NCBI RefSeq assembly: GCF_046233715.1
Contig: NZ_JBJNRJ010000002.1
Location: 124,001-188,000, forward strand
Reading direction: 5' to 3'
Length of the DNA stretch: 64,000 nucleotides
Source: Trujillonella humicola
Lineage (GTDB): Bacteria > Actinomycetota > Actinomycetes > Mycobacteriales > Geodermatophilaceae
The position numbers were made by a program, and so were the translations under genes. The first letter of the stretch is position 1. Each line of letters starts with the position of its first letter. The notes beneath the pieces were generated by a model, which did no database searches, was not told where the DNA came from, and saw only the letters and a list, made by a program, of their open reading frames with translations. Below, piece after piece: positions 34,470 through 42,984 of the stretch.

Positions 34470-34859
34470 GTGGAGGCCGAACGGTTGCGCGTCGTGGTCG
34501 CCGGACCCGGCACCGGGGACGGCGCCCGGGCGGTGGTCGCGCTGGCCCGCGCGCTGCGGGTCGCCGGCGCGGAGGTGGTGCACACCGGCGGCGGTGGCTC
34601 CCCGGCCCAGCTCGCGGCGACCCTGGTGCAGGAGGACGCCGACGCGCTGGGCCTGGCCGGGAGCTCCGGCGCCCTCCTCGCCGAGGTCCTCGGCCGCGCA
34701 GCCGACCAGGGTGCCGACGACGTCGCGGGGTTCCTGATCGGCGCCGTGGGCTCCGAGGCCGACGGCGCCGACCTCCCGGAGAGCGCCCGCGCCTTCCCGC
34801 CCGGCGCGGCCCCGGACGACGTCGTCGGCTGGCTGCGCACCGTCGGCGCCGGCAGCTGA
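34470..34859 (+). CDS. Degenerate B12-binding-domain-like protein
   Basis: A 129-aa Rossmann-like protein similar in layout to the C-terminal cobalamin domain of methylmalonyl-CoA mutase: RVVVAGPGTGDGARAVVALARALRVAGAEVVHTGG, then QEDADALGLAGSSG. The DxHxxG motif that supplies the cobalt-coordinating His is absent; the loop is PGTGDGA. Cobalamin binding in base-off/His-on mode is therefore unlikely. Role unknown; it precedes sucC, so a link to succinyl/methylmalonyl-CoA metabolism is a guess. Confidence 0.65.
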   Translation: MEAERLRVVVAGPGTGDGARAVVALARALRVAGAEVVHTGGGGSPAQLAATLVQEDADALGLAGSSGALLAEVLGRAADQGADDVAGFLIGAVGSEADGADLPESARAFPPGAAPDDVVGWLRTVGAGS

Positions 34860-35007
34860 CGCCCCGCGCGGGGCCCTGAGCAGGACGGTCGCCCGTGGGT
34901 GCCCATGCCACCGCCGGACCTCGTCCGGGTGACCGGTCTGTGATGCCGCCCACCCCTCACATCGCCGGGGAGACGGCGGGGTGACGGGGACGTTACGGTG
35001 CCTGCTC

Positions 35008-36168
35008 GTGGATCTCTTCGAGTACCAGGCCCGTGACCTGTTGGCCTCGCACGGCGTTCCCGTCCTCCCCGGTGGCGTCGCCGAGACGCCGGAGCAGGCC
35101 GAGGCGATCGCCCGCGAGATCAGTCAGCAGGTCGTCGTCAAGGCGCAGGTCAAGGTCGGGGGCCGCGGCAAGGCCGGCGGCGTCAAGCTCGCGGCCGACG
35201 CCGACGAGGCGCGCGCCCGCGCCCAGGACATCCTCGGGCTGGACATCAAGGGCCACATCACGCACAAGGTGATGGTCGCCCAGGCGTCCGACATCGCCGA
35301 GGAGTACTACTTCTCCTACCTGCTCGACCGTGCCAACCGCACCTTCCTGGCCATGGCCTCGAAGGAGGGCGGCATGGAGATCGAGCAGCTCGCCGTCGAG
35401 CGGCCCGAGGCACTGGCCCGGATCCCCGTCGACGCCACGACCGGCGTCGACGCGCAGAAGGCCGCCGAGATCGTCGACGCCGCGAACTTCCCGGCCGAGG
35501 TCCGCGACCAGGTCATCGCGATCGCCGTCCAGCTGTGGGAGGTCTTCCAGCAGGAGGACGCCACCCTGGTCGAGGTGAACCCGCTGGCCAAGGCCCCCGA
35601 CGGGACCGTCCTGGCGCTGGACGCGAAGATCACCCTCGACGAGAACGCCCGCTTCCGGCACGAGGCGCACGAGGCGCTGGAGGACACCGCCGCCGCGGAC
35701 CCGCTCGAGGCGCGGGCCAAGGAGAAGGACCTCAACTACGTGAAGCTCGAGGGCGAGGTCGGCATCATCGGCAACGGCGCCGGCCTGGTCATGAGCACGC
35801 TCGACGTCGTCGCCTACGCCGGTGAGGAGTTCGGCGGCGTCAAGCCGGCCAACTTCCTCGACATCGGCGGCGGCGCCTCGGCCGAGGTCATGGCCAACGG
35901 CCTGGAGATCATCCTCTCCGACCCGGCCGTCAAGAGCGTCTTCGTCAACGTCTTCGGCGGGATCACCGCCTGCGACGCCGTGGCCAACGGCATCGTGTCC
36001 GCCCTCGGGATCCTGGGCGACGAGGCGACCAAGCCGCTGGTCGTCCGGCTGGACGGCAACAACGTCGAGGAGGGCCGGCGGATCCTCGCCGAGGCCAACC
36101 ACCCGCTGGTGACCGTGGTGGACACGATGGACGGCGCCGCGCGCCGGGCCGCCGAGCTCGCCGCCTGA
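35008..36168 (+). CDS. sucC: Succinate--CoA ligase, ADP-forming, beta subunit
   Basis: TCA cycle enzyme subunit binding nucleotide. The product is 386 aa. The ATP-grasp domain opens with MDLFEYQARDLLASHGVPV; VKAQVKVGGRGKAGGVKLA, and DIGGGASAEVMANG are typical. The GTG at 35008 is preceded by TACGGT 8 bases upstream (leaderless). Upstream codons of the open frame lack support. Followed by sucD 29 bp later. Confidence 0.96.
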   Translation: MDLFEYQARDLLASHGVPVLPGGVAETPEQAEAIAREISQQVVVKAQVKVGGRGKAGGVKLAADADEARARAQDILGLDIKGHITHKVMVAQASDIAEEYYFSYLLDRANRTFLAMASKEGGMEIEQLAVERPEALARIPVDATTGVDAQKAAEIVDAANFPAEVRDQVIAIAVQLWEVFQQEDATLVEVNPLAKAPDGTVLALDAKITLDENARFRHEAHEALEDTAAADPLEARAKEKDLNYVKLEGEVGIIGNGAGLVMSTLDVVAYAGEEFGGVKPANFLDIGGGASAEVMANGLEIILSDPAVKSVFVNVFGGITACDAVANGIVSALGILGDEATKPLVVRLDGNNVEEGRRILAEANHPLVTVVDTMDGAARRAAELAA

Positions 36169-36197
36169 TCGCCCCGAACACCAGACAGGACTCAGAG

Positions 36198-37076
36198 ATG
36201 TCGATCTTCCTCAACGAGAACAGCAAGGTCATCGTCCAGGGCATGACCGGCTCCGAGGGGCGCAAGCACACCCAGCGGATGCTGGCCTCCGGCACCGCGA
36301 TCGTCGGCGGCGTCAACCCCAAGAAGGCCGGCCAGAGCGTCGACTTCGACGGCGCCAGCGTGCCGGTGTTCGGCTCCGTCGCCGAGGCCATGAAGGAGAC
36401 CGGCGCCGACGTCAGCGTCATCTTCGTGCCGCCGGCCGGCGCGAAGGCCGCCACCATCGAGGCCGTCGACGCGCAGATCGGGCTCGCCGTCGTCATCACC
36501 GAGGGCATCCCGGTGCACGACTCCACCTACGTCTGGGCCCACGCCCAGGGCGGCGCCACCCGGATCATCGGCCCGAACTGCCCCGGCCTGATCAGCCCCG
36601 GGCGCTCCAACGCCGGCATCATCCCGGCCAACATCACCAAGCAGGGCAAGATCGGCCTGGTCAGCAAGTCCGGCACGCTGACCTACCAGATGATGTACGA
36701 GCTCCGCGACATCGGCTTCTCCACCTGCGTCGGCATCGGCGGCGACCCGGTCATCGGCACCACCCACATCGACTGCCTGCAGGCCTTCCAGGACGACCCG
36801 GAGACCGAGGCCATCGTCATGATCGGTGAGATCGGCGGCGACGCCGAGGAGCGGGCCGCCGACTTCGTCAAGGCGAACGTGACCAAGCCGGTCGTCGGCT
36901 ACGTCGCCGGCTTCACCGCCCCCGAGGGCAAGACGATGGGCCACGCCGGCGCCATCGTGTCCGGCTCGGCCGGGACCGCCCAGGCCAAGAAGGAGGCCCT
37001 CGAGGCCGCCGGGGTCAAGGTCGGCAAGACGCCGTCGGAGACCGCGCGCCTGATGCGGGAGATCGTCGGCGGCTAG
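36198..37076 (+). CDS. sucD: Succinate--CoA ligase, ADP-forming, alpha subunit
   Basis: CoA-binding, phosphohistidine subunit; with SucC interconverts succinyl-CoA and succinate. The product is 292 aa. VQGMTGSEGRKHTQRM is the CoA-binding start, and the phosphorylated His is His249 in GHAGAIVSG. GPNCPG is conserved. The leader contains CAGACAGGA as a weak ribosome binding site. Confidence 0.96.
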   Translation: MSIFLNENSKVIVQGMTGSEGRKHTQRMLASGTAIVGGVNPKKAGQSVDFDGASVPVFGSVAEAMKETGADVSVIFVPPAGAKAATIEAVDAQIGLAVVITEGIPVHDSTYVWAHAQGGATRIIGPNCPGLISPGRSNAGIIPANITKQGKIGLVSKSGTLTYQMMYELRDIGFSTCVGIGGDPVIGTTHIDCLQAFQDDPETEAIVMIGEIGGDAEERAADFVKANVTKPVVGYVAGFTAPEGKTMGHAGAIVSGSAGTAQAKKEALEAAGVKVGKTPSETARLMREIVGG

Positions 37077-37092
37077 TCCGCCTCGCCGTCGC

Positions 37093-37131
37093 CCGCTGCC
37101 CCGGTCCTCCCTCGGACGACCGGGGCAGCGG
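37093..37131 (+). terminator. Terminator after sucCD
   Basis: Perfect 14-bp stem (37093-37106 with 37118-37131), 11-base loop, 16 bases after the sucD stop. Confidence 0.8.
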
Positions 37132-37323
37132 CGTCTCCAGGGCCGGGAGCTCCTCGTCCGGCACGGGCGTGGCCGGGCCCGCGCGAGGAGGCGGAGCCGT
37201 GTGTCGGCCGGGTCACGAACCGACCCGCACGGGGGAGTTCTAGGCGTGGCGAGGTTGCATGCGTCAACATCAACGGGCCAGCATCCCTGCGACCAGGGTG
37301 CCATGACAGAGGAGAGTCGACCG

Positions 37324-38259
37324 ATGACAGGTAGTCAGCCGCCTCAGCAGCCGGGTGGCTACGGGCAGCCCGACCCGGGTCAGCAGCCCGGGTACGGCCA
37401 GCCGGCCGGTTCCTCCCCGCACGGCCAGCCGCAGCCGGGCCACGCCCAGCAGCCTCCGCAGCAGCCCTACGGCCAGCCGCAGCCCGGGTACGCGCACAAC
37501 CCCTACGCGCAGCCGGCCGGGACCGGCGGCTCGGTCTCGTTCGACCCCAAGAAGCTCACGATGGCGTCCTACGTGATCGCCGGCGGCTTCCTCGTGTACT
37601 TCCTCCTGCTCTTCTTCGACTGGTACCAGTTCGACAACGGATTCGTCGACGTGGGCGCCAGCGGCTGGAACTCCGGCGCCGCCACGACGGCCTTCATCCT
37701 CTTCCTCCTCGCCGCGGTCTGGGCGCTGCTGCCGGCGGTCACCGACCTCAAGCTGGGCTTTCCGCGCGGCTTCGTGACCGTCGGCCTGACCGGCCTGGGG
37801 CTGCTCTTCACGCTGATCGCCTGGATCGACACGCTCGAGCTGGACTTCAGCCTCTGGTCCCTGCTCGGCCTGCTGGTCGCCGCCGCGATCACCGGCTTCG
37901 CGGTCCTCGGCCTGCTCCCGGAGCTGAGGAACCGCCCCGGCCTGCCCGGCGGGCTCGCGAACGCGGCGCAGTGGGCCAACCAGCAGGCGCCCGCCTTCGG
38001 CAACCAGCCGCAGGCCCCGCAGCAGCAGTACGGCCAGCCGCAGTCCTACGGCCAGCCCCAGCCTCCGCAGCAGCAGTACGGCCAGCCGCAGTCCTACGGC
38101 CAGCCCCAGCCCCCGCAGCAGCAGTACGGCCAGCCGCAGTCCTACGGCCAGCCCCAGCCCCCGCAGCAGCAGTACGGGCAGCAGCCGCAGTCGCCTCCGC
38201 CCCCGCCGGCCCCACCCGGCCAGGGGCCCACGCCCGGTCAGCCGACCGGCGGAGCCTGA
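37324..38259 (+). CDS. DUF5336 membrane protein with Q/G/P/Y-rich tails (copy 1)
   Basis: A 311-aa protein. The N-terminal ~75 residues are Gln/Gly/Pro/Tyr-rich, then four membrane helices (YVIAGGFLVYFLLLFF, TTAFILFLLAAVWALLPAV, FVTVGLTGLGLLFTLIAW, LLGLLVAAAITGFAVLGLL), then ~80 residues of YGQPQ repeats. It matches the Rv0954 (34-kDa antigen-like) family by position after sucCD and by layout. The ATG at 37324 has GAGGAG ~10 bases upstream; an ATG 7 codons earlier is possible. Function unknown; growth-zone roles are suggested for relatives. Confidence 0.85.
   Translation: MTGSQPPQQPGGYGQPDPGQQPGYGQPAGSSPHGQPQPGHAQQPPQQPYGQPQPGYAHNPYAQPAGTGGSVSFDPKKLTMASYVIAGGFLVYFLLLFFDWYQFDNGFVDVGASGWNSGAATTAFILFLLAAVWALLPAVTDLKLGFPRGFVTVGLTGLGLLFTLIAWIDTLELDFSLWSLLGLLVAAAITGFAVLGLLPELRNRPGLPGGLANAAQWANQQAPAFGNQPQAPQQQYGQPQSYGQPQPPQQQYGQPQSYGQPQPPQQQYGQPQSYGQPQPPQQQYGQQPQSPPPPPAPPGQGPTPGQPTGGA
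38020..38163 (+). repeat. 48-bp tandem repeat, three copies
   Basis: Three nearly identical 48-bp units (38020, 38068, 38116), plus a partial fourth to ~38190, encoding QQQYGQPQSYGQPQPP. Differences are limited to a few bases, so expansion is recent. Confidence 0.9.
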
Positions 38260-38331
38260 CCGCGGCGTCCGCACGCCGTCCGTCCCGCCGGTGGGCCCGG
38301 CCCGCCACCGTCACAGCAGAGGAGTCGTCGA

Positions 38332-39429
38332 ATGTCCAGCAGTCAGCCGCCCCAGCAACCCGGAGGGTTCGGGCAACCGTCCCCGGGTGAGCAGCCGGGG
38401 TACGGCCAACAGCCGGGCGGCTCCTCGCCGTACGGCCAGTCCCAGCCGCCGCAGCAGCCCACCCCGCCGGCCTACGGGCAGCAGCAGCCGGCGCCTCAGC
38501 AGTACGGCCAACCGCAGCAGTACGGGCAGCCCCAGCAGTACGGCCAGCCCCAGCACGGCCAGCCCACGTTCGCCGGCCAGGGCGGGGGTTCCCGCTCCTT
38601 CGACCTGTCGAAGGTCTCGCTCCTCGACTGGCTGATCGCCGGCGGCTGGGTCCTGCTGACCCTGTTCATGATCCTGCCGTGGTTCGGCTTCGACCAGGAG
38701 ACCGACGGCATCGACGACTCGGTCAACGGGTTCAGCAGCTCGGTCGAGGTCGGCGGCTTCGGCAGCTTCGACATCGGCTACTCGACGGCCCTGTCCGTCA
38801 TCGCGTGGCTCCTGATCCTCGCCGCCGCGGTCTGGGCGATCCTCCCGGCCTTCGTCGACCTCAAGCTGCCGTTCCCGCGCAGCTTCGTCACCGTCGGGCT
38901 GAGCGCGCTCGCGCTGCTGCTCATGTTCATCTGCTGGATCCAGGTGCTGACCGTCGACGAGGAGGCGCCCTTCAGCGTGGTCGCGTTCCTCGCGCTGCTC
39001 ACGGTGGTCGCCATCACCGCGGTCGCCGTCCTCAGGCTGCTGCCCGAGCTGAAGGCTCGCAAGGCCGGTGCCCACGCCGGCCCCGGCGCCGGAGGCGGCT
39101 TCGGCGGTGCCCAGCAGTACGGCCAGCCGCAGTCCCCGCAGTACGGGCAGCCGCAGGCACCGCAGCAGTCCTACGGGCAGCCGCAGTCCCCCCAGTACGG
39201 CCAGCCGCAGGCACCGCAGCAGCCCTACGGGCAGCCGCAGTCCCAGTCCCCGCAGCAGGGGCAGCCGCAGGCACCGCACCACGGGCAGCCGCAGGCACCC
39301 CAGCAGCCCTACTCGCCCCCGCCCCCGCCGCCGGTCCAGCCGGGCCAGGCGGGTCAGCCGGGTCAGCCCGGCCAGCCCGGCCAGCCGGGCCAGGGTCCGA
39401 CCCCGGGGCAGCCCACCGGGGGGTTCTGA
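38332..39429 (+). CDS. DUF5336 membrane protein with Q/G/P/Y-rich tails (copy 2)
   Basis: A 365-aa paralogue of the preceding protein. Same layout: N-terminal QPPQQPGGFGQ stretch (~1-85), four helices (LLDWLIAGGWVLLTLFMIL, ALSVIAWLLILAAAVWAIL, SFVTVGLSALALLLMFICW, VVAFLALLTVVAITAVAVL), and a longer C-terminal run of YGQPQ/QAPQQ units followed by GQPGQP repeats. KLPFPRSFVTVGLS matches KLGFPRGFVTVGLT of copy 1, showing tandem duplication. GAGGAG lies 8 bases before the ATG. Followed by a strong terminator. Confidence 0.85.
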   Translation: MSSSQPPQQPGGFGQPSPGEQPGYGQQPGGSSPYGQSQPPQQPTPPAYGQQQPAPQQYGQPQQYGQPQQYGQPQHGQPTFAGQGGGSRSFDLSKVSLLDWLIAGGWVLLTLFMILPWFGFDQETDGIDDSVNGFSSSVEVGGFGSFDIGYSTALSVIAWLLILAAAVWAILPAFVDLKLPFPRSFVTVGLSALALLLMFICWIQVLTVDEEAPFSVVAFLALLTVVAITAVAVLRLLPELKARKAGAHAGPGAGGGFGGAQQYGQPQSPQYGQPQAPQQSYGQPQSPQYGQPQAPQQPYGQPQSQSPQQGQPQAPHHGQPQAPQQPYSPPPPPPVQPGQAGQPGQPGQPGQPGQGPTPGQPTGGF

Positions 39430-39468
39430 CCGCTCGCGCCCCCCGGGGGGCGCCCAGCACCGGTACGC

Positions 39469-39503
39469 ACGAGGGCCGGCGACGTCGCGTCGCCGGCCCT
39501 CGT
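39469..39503 (+). terminator. Terminator after the DUF5336 pair
   Basis: Perfect 15-bp stem (39469-39483 with 39489-39503) and 5-base loop, 40 bases after the stop. Confidence 0.85.
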
Positions 39504-39548
39504 CGCGTTCCCCGGCGCGTGGCGCGCCCGTCCGCGGCCGGCGGTCGG

Positions 39549-39554
39549 GATAGT
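39549..39554 (+). promoter_or_regulatory. -10 element of perM (leaderless)
   Basis: GATAGT exactly 7 bases before the GTG at 39562; this spacing is why that start is preferred over the GTG at 39553. Confidence 0.5.
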
Positions 39555-39561
39555 GGGGCAC

Positions 39562-40800
39562 GTGGTCCCGCTGCTGTCGCGTCTGACGTCCTCCGGACGG
39601 CGGGTCCCCGGCCACCCCGTCTGGCTGGCCGTCGCGGCGGTCGCCGCCCTCTCGGTCTTCGGGCTGGTCGCGCTGACGCTCGCCCTCGTCGTGGTGCAGA
39701 CCCTCGACCCCACCGGCGGGCTGTCCGTCGGGGGATGCGCCGCGCTCGCCGGCCGGCTGTGGGTGCTCGCCCACGGCGGCCGGCTGCAGCTCGAGTCCGG
39801 CCCGCTCGCGCTCGCGCCGCTCCTGCTCACCCTCGGGGTGGCCTGGGGGCTGGTCCGGGTGGGCCGCGGGGTGGCCGACGCCTCGGACGTCCCCGATGCC
39901 CGCGCCGCCGCCGAGGTGACCGGCGTCGCCGTCGCGGTGCACGCCCTCGTCGCGCTGCTGGTCGCCGTCGCCGTCGGTGCGCCCGGCCGCGGTCTCCTGC
40001 AGGCGGTCGGCGGCGCCGCGGCGCTCGCCGCGCTCGCCACCGGCTGGGGGGTGGCGCGCCAGAGCGGCCTGGTCGACGACGTGCTGGACCGCCTCCCGGC
40101 GCCGGTCCGGCCGGCGCTCCGCGGCGCCGCGGCCGGGGCGCTGACCGCCCTGGCGCTGTGCACCGCGATCGTGGCCATCGCCGTGGCGGCCGACGCCGCG
40201 GGATATGCGCGGCTGTCAGCGGACCTGGGGGGCTCGGGGGCGGGCGCCGTCGGTCTGCTGGGCCTCGCGCTGCTGCTCCTGCCGAACGCCACAGCCGCGG
40301 TCCTCGGCATGGCCGCCGGACCGGGGTTCTCCGTCGGTGCGGCCACCCTGATCTCGGCCGACACGGTGACGCTCGGGCCGCTGCCGGCGCTGCCGCTGCT
40401 CGCCGCCCTGCCCGACACCCAGGCGGTGCCGCTGATCGCCCTGGTCTCCCTCGCGGTCCCGGCGACGGCCGGGCTCGTCGCCGGGGCGGTCGTCGGCCGC
40501 CGGCTGACCGGGGACGGCGGGCCCGTCGTCGCCGGGCTGTGGGCGGTGGTCTCCGGGGCGCTGATGGGGGTCGCCGCGGGCGTGTTCGCGTGGGCGGGCG
40601 GCGGCGCCCTGGGCGACGGCGGGCTGGCGGAGGTCGGCGCACGCCCGGTGGCGACCGGGCTGGCCGTCGCCGCGCAGGCCGGCATCGCCGCCGTCCTCGC
40701 CGCGGTGGTCACCCGCTGGCGGGCCGGCAGCCGACCGGCCATCGGTGCTCGGAGCCGCCGCGAGCAGCCGAGCGGGAAGGGGGTCCCGGGGTCCTTCTAG
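39562..40800 (+). CDS. perM: PerM-like (DUF6350) integral membrane protein
   Basis: A 412-aa protein with about ten membrane helices and short loops. Position between the DUF5336 genes and purN matches M. tuberculosis Rv0955 (PerM), a membrane protein tied to cell division and persistence; DLGGSGAGAVGLLGLALLLLP and GPGFSVGAATLISADTVTLG are conserved-looking segments of the DUF6350 family. The symbol rests on gene order plus topology. Confidence 0.78.
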   Translation: MVPLLSRLTSSGRRVPGHPVWLAVAAVAALSVFGLVALTLALVVVQTLDPTGGLSVGGCAALAGRLWVLAHGGRLQLESGPLALAPLLLTLGVAWGLVRVGRGVADASDVPDARAAAEVTGVAVAVHALVALLVAVAVGAPGRGLLQAVGGAAALAALATGWGVARQSGLVDDVLDRLPAPVRPALRGAAAGALTALALCTAIVAIAVAADAAGYARLSADLGGSGAGAVGLLGLALLLLPNATAAVLGMAAGPGFSVGAATLISADTVTLGPLPALPLLAALPDTQAVPLIALVSLAVPATAGLVAGAVVGRRLTGDGGPVVAGLWAVVSGALMGVAAGVFAWAGGGALGDGGLAEVGARPVATGLAVAAQAGIAAVLAAVVTRWRAGSRPAIGARSRREQPSGKGVPGSF

Positions 40801-40803
40801 GAT
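40798..40803 (+). promoter_or_regulatory. -10 element of purN (leaderless)
   Basis: TAGGAT overlapping the perM stop, exactly 7 bases before the purN GTG. Confidence 0.5.
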
Positions 40804-40810
40804 CACCGGC

Positions 40811-41434
40811 GTGCCGTCCGCCGACTCGTCCGGGCGAGCCCGCGTCGTCGTCCTCGTCTCCGGTGCAGGGTCGCTGTGCGCCGCGCTGCTCGACGCCGCC
40901 GACGAGCCGGCCTACCCGGCGGCGGTCGTCGCCGTCGGTGCCGACCGGGAGGCGCCCGGCCTCGAGCACGCCCGCCGGCGCGAGCTCCCCACCTTCGTCT
41001 GCCGGCTGGGCGACCACCCCGACCGCTCCGCCTGGGACCGCGCGCTGGCCGACGCGATCGCCGTGCACCGGCCCGACCTGGTGGTCTCGGCCGGGTTCAT
41101 GAAGATCGTCGGCCCGGCGGTGCTCGGCGCCTTCGGCGGCCGGCTGCTCAACACCCACCCCGCGCTGCTGCCGGCCTTCCCCGGGGCGCACGCCGTCCGG
41201 GACGCGCTGGCCGCGGGGGTCGAGGTCACGGGCAGCACGGTGCACTGGGTCGACGCCGGCGTGGACACCGGCCCGGTGATCGCCCAGCGCGAGGTGCCGG
41301 TGCTGCCGGACGACGACGAGGACCGGCTGCACGAACGGATCAAGGCCGTGGAGCGGACGCTCCTGGTGGACACGGTGGCGCAGCTCGCCGCCGGTCGGCC
41401 GGCCGGAGGCAGGAAGAGGGAGACCCCCCGATGA
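40811..41434 (+). CDS. purN: Phosphoribosylglycinamide formyltransferase
   Basis: Transfers a formyl group from 10-formyl-THF to GAR in purine synthesis. The product is 207 aa. VVLVSGAGSLCAALLDA start, SAGFMKIVGP, the catalytic NTHPALLPAFPG (Asn and His) and STVHWVDAGVDTGPVIAQ are all present. GTG at 40811. The stop overlaps the purH ATG (ATGA), so the two are coupled. Confidence 0.96.
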   Translation: MPSADSSGRARVVVLVSGAGSLCAALLDAADEPAYPAAVVAVGADREAPGLEHARRRELPTFVCRLGDHPDRSAWDRALADAIAVHRPDLVVSAGFMKIVGPAVLGAFGGRLLNTHPALLPAFPGAHAVRDALAAGVEVTGSTVHWVDAGVDTGPVIAQREVPVLPDDDEDRLHERIKAVERTLLVDTVAQLAAGRPAGGRKRETPR

Positions 41435-42984
41435 GCGACCGCACCCCCATCCGTCGCGCGCTGCTGGGCGTGTACGACAAGAGCGGCGTCGAGGAGCTCG
41501 CCCGCGGGCTCGCCGAGGCCGGTGTCGAGCTGGTCAGCACCGGCGCGACCGCTCGCCGGATCGCCGACGCGGGCGTCCCGGTGACCCCCGTGGAGCAGGT
41601 CACCGGCTTCCCCGAGTGCCTCGACGGCCGGGTCAAGACGCTGCACCCCGCCGTGCACGCCGGGATCCTGGCCGACCGGCGCCGGCCGGAGCACGTCGCC
41701 CAGCTCGAGGAGCTGGACATCCGCGCCTTCGACCTGGTCGTGGTGAACCTCTACCCGTTCACCGAGACGGTGGACTCCGGTGCCACGCCCGACGAGTGCG
41801 TCGAGCAGATCGACATCGGCGGCCCGGCCATGGTGCGGGCCGCGGCCAAGAACCACCCCTCGGTCGCGGTCGTCGTCGACCCCGCCCGCTACGGCGACGT
41901 GCTCGCCGCGGTCCGGGCCGGCGGGTTCACGCTCCCCGAGCGGCGGCGCCTGGCCGTCGCGGCCTTCCGGCACACGGCCACCTACGACATCGCCGTCGCC
42001 TCCTGGATGGGCAGCGTGCTGGCGCCCGGGGAGGACGGCGCCGCCTTCCCGGAGTGGGTGGCGGCGAGCTGGGAGCGCGCCGACGTCCTGCGCTACGGCG
42101 AGAACCCGCACCAGGGGGCCGCGCTGTACCGCGGCGTGCAGCCGGGCCTCGCGCACGCCGAGCAGCTGCACGGCAAGCAGATGTCCTACAACAACTACCT
42201 CGACACCGACGCCGCCTGGCGTGCCGCGCACGACCACCGCGACCCCTGCGTGGCGATCATCAAGCACGCCAACCCCTGCGGGATCGCCGTGGGTCCCGAC
42301 ATCGCCTCGGCCCACCGCAAGGCGCACGCCTGCGACCCGGTCTCGGCCTTCGGCGGGGTGATCGCCGCCAACCGCGAGGTCGACCTCGCGATGGCCGAGC
42401 AGGTCGCCGACGTCTTCACCGAGGTCGTGGTGGCGCCGTCGTTCACCGAGGACGCCGTCCAGGTGCTCACGGCGAAGAAGAACATCCGCCTGCTCCGGCT
42501 GCTCACCGGCTCCCGCGCCGGCACGGAGCTGCGGCCGGTCAGCGGGGGCCTGCTGCTCCAGGCGGCCGACCGCATCGACGCCGCCGGCGACGACCCGACC
42601 AGCTGGACGCTGGCGACGGGCGAGCCGCTGGACGCCGCGGAGCTGGACAACCTCGTCTTCGCCTGGCGCAGCGTGCGGGCGGTGAAGAGCAACGCGATCC
42701 TGCTCGCCCACGACAAGGCGACGGTGGGCGTGGGCATGGGCCAGGTCAACCGCGTCGACTCCGCCCGGCTGGCCGTGGCGCGGGCCGGCGAGCGGGCCGC
42801 CGGCTCGGTCGCCGCCTCCGACGCGTTCTTCCCGTTCGCCGACGGCCTGCAGGTGCTCGTGGACGCCGGGGTCCGCGCCGTCGTCCAGCCGGGGGGCTCC
42901 GTCCGCGACGCGGAGGTCGTCGCCGCCGCGGCCGCCGCCGGCGTCGCGATGTACCTCACCGGGACGCGCCACTTCGCCCACTGA
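41431..42984 (+). CDS. purH: Bifunctional AICAR formyltransferase / IMP cyclohydrolase
   Basis: Last two steps to IMP. The product is 517 aa. The MGS-like cyclohydrolase domain (~1-195) starts RALLGVYDKSGVEELA, with STGATARRI and GRVKTLHPAVHAGIL. The AICAR transformylase domain has YGENPHQGAALY, QMSYNNYLDTDAAW, IIKHANPCGIA (catalytic Lys-His) and VGVGMGQVNRVDSA. The stop overlaps the following ATG by one base. Confidence 0.97.
   Translation: MSDRTPIRRALLGVYDKSGVEELARGLAEAGVELVSTGATARRIADAGVPVTPVEQVTGFPECLDGRVKTLHPAVHAGILADRRRPEHVAQLEELDIRAFDLVVVNLYPFTETVDSGATPDECVEQIDIGGPAMVRAAAKNHPSVAVVVDPARYGDVLAAVRAGGFTLPERRRLAVAAFRHTATYDIAVASWMGSVLAPGEDGAAFPEWVAASWERADVLRYGENPHQGAALYRGVQPGLAHAEQLHGKQMSYNNYLDTDAAWRAAHDHRDPCVAIIKHANPCGIAVGPDIASAHRKAHACDPVSAFGGVIAANREVDLAMAEQVADVFTEVVVAPSFTEDAVQVLTAKKNIRLLRLLTGSRAGTELRPVSGGLLLQAADRIDAAGDDPTSWTLATGEPLDAAELDNLVFAWRSVRAVKSNAILLAHDKATVGVGMGQVNRVDSARLAVARAGERAAGSVAASDAFFPFADGLQVLVDAGVRAVVQPGGSVRDAEVVAAAAAAGVAMYLTGTRHFAH

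Noticed and set aside
38020..38163. Regular 48-bp repeats as a possible CRISPR array
   Set aside because: Units are contiguous without spacers, in frame, and encode a YGQPQ repeat.
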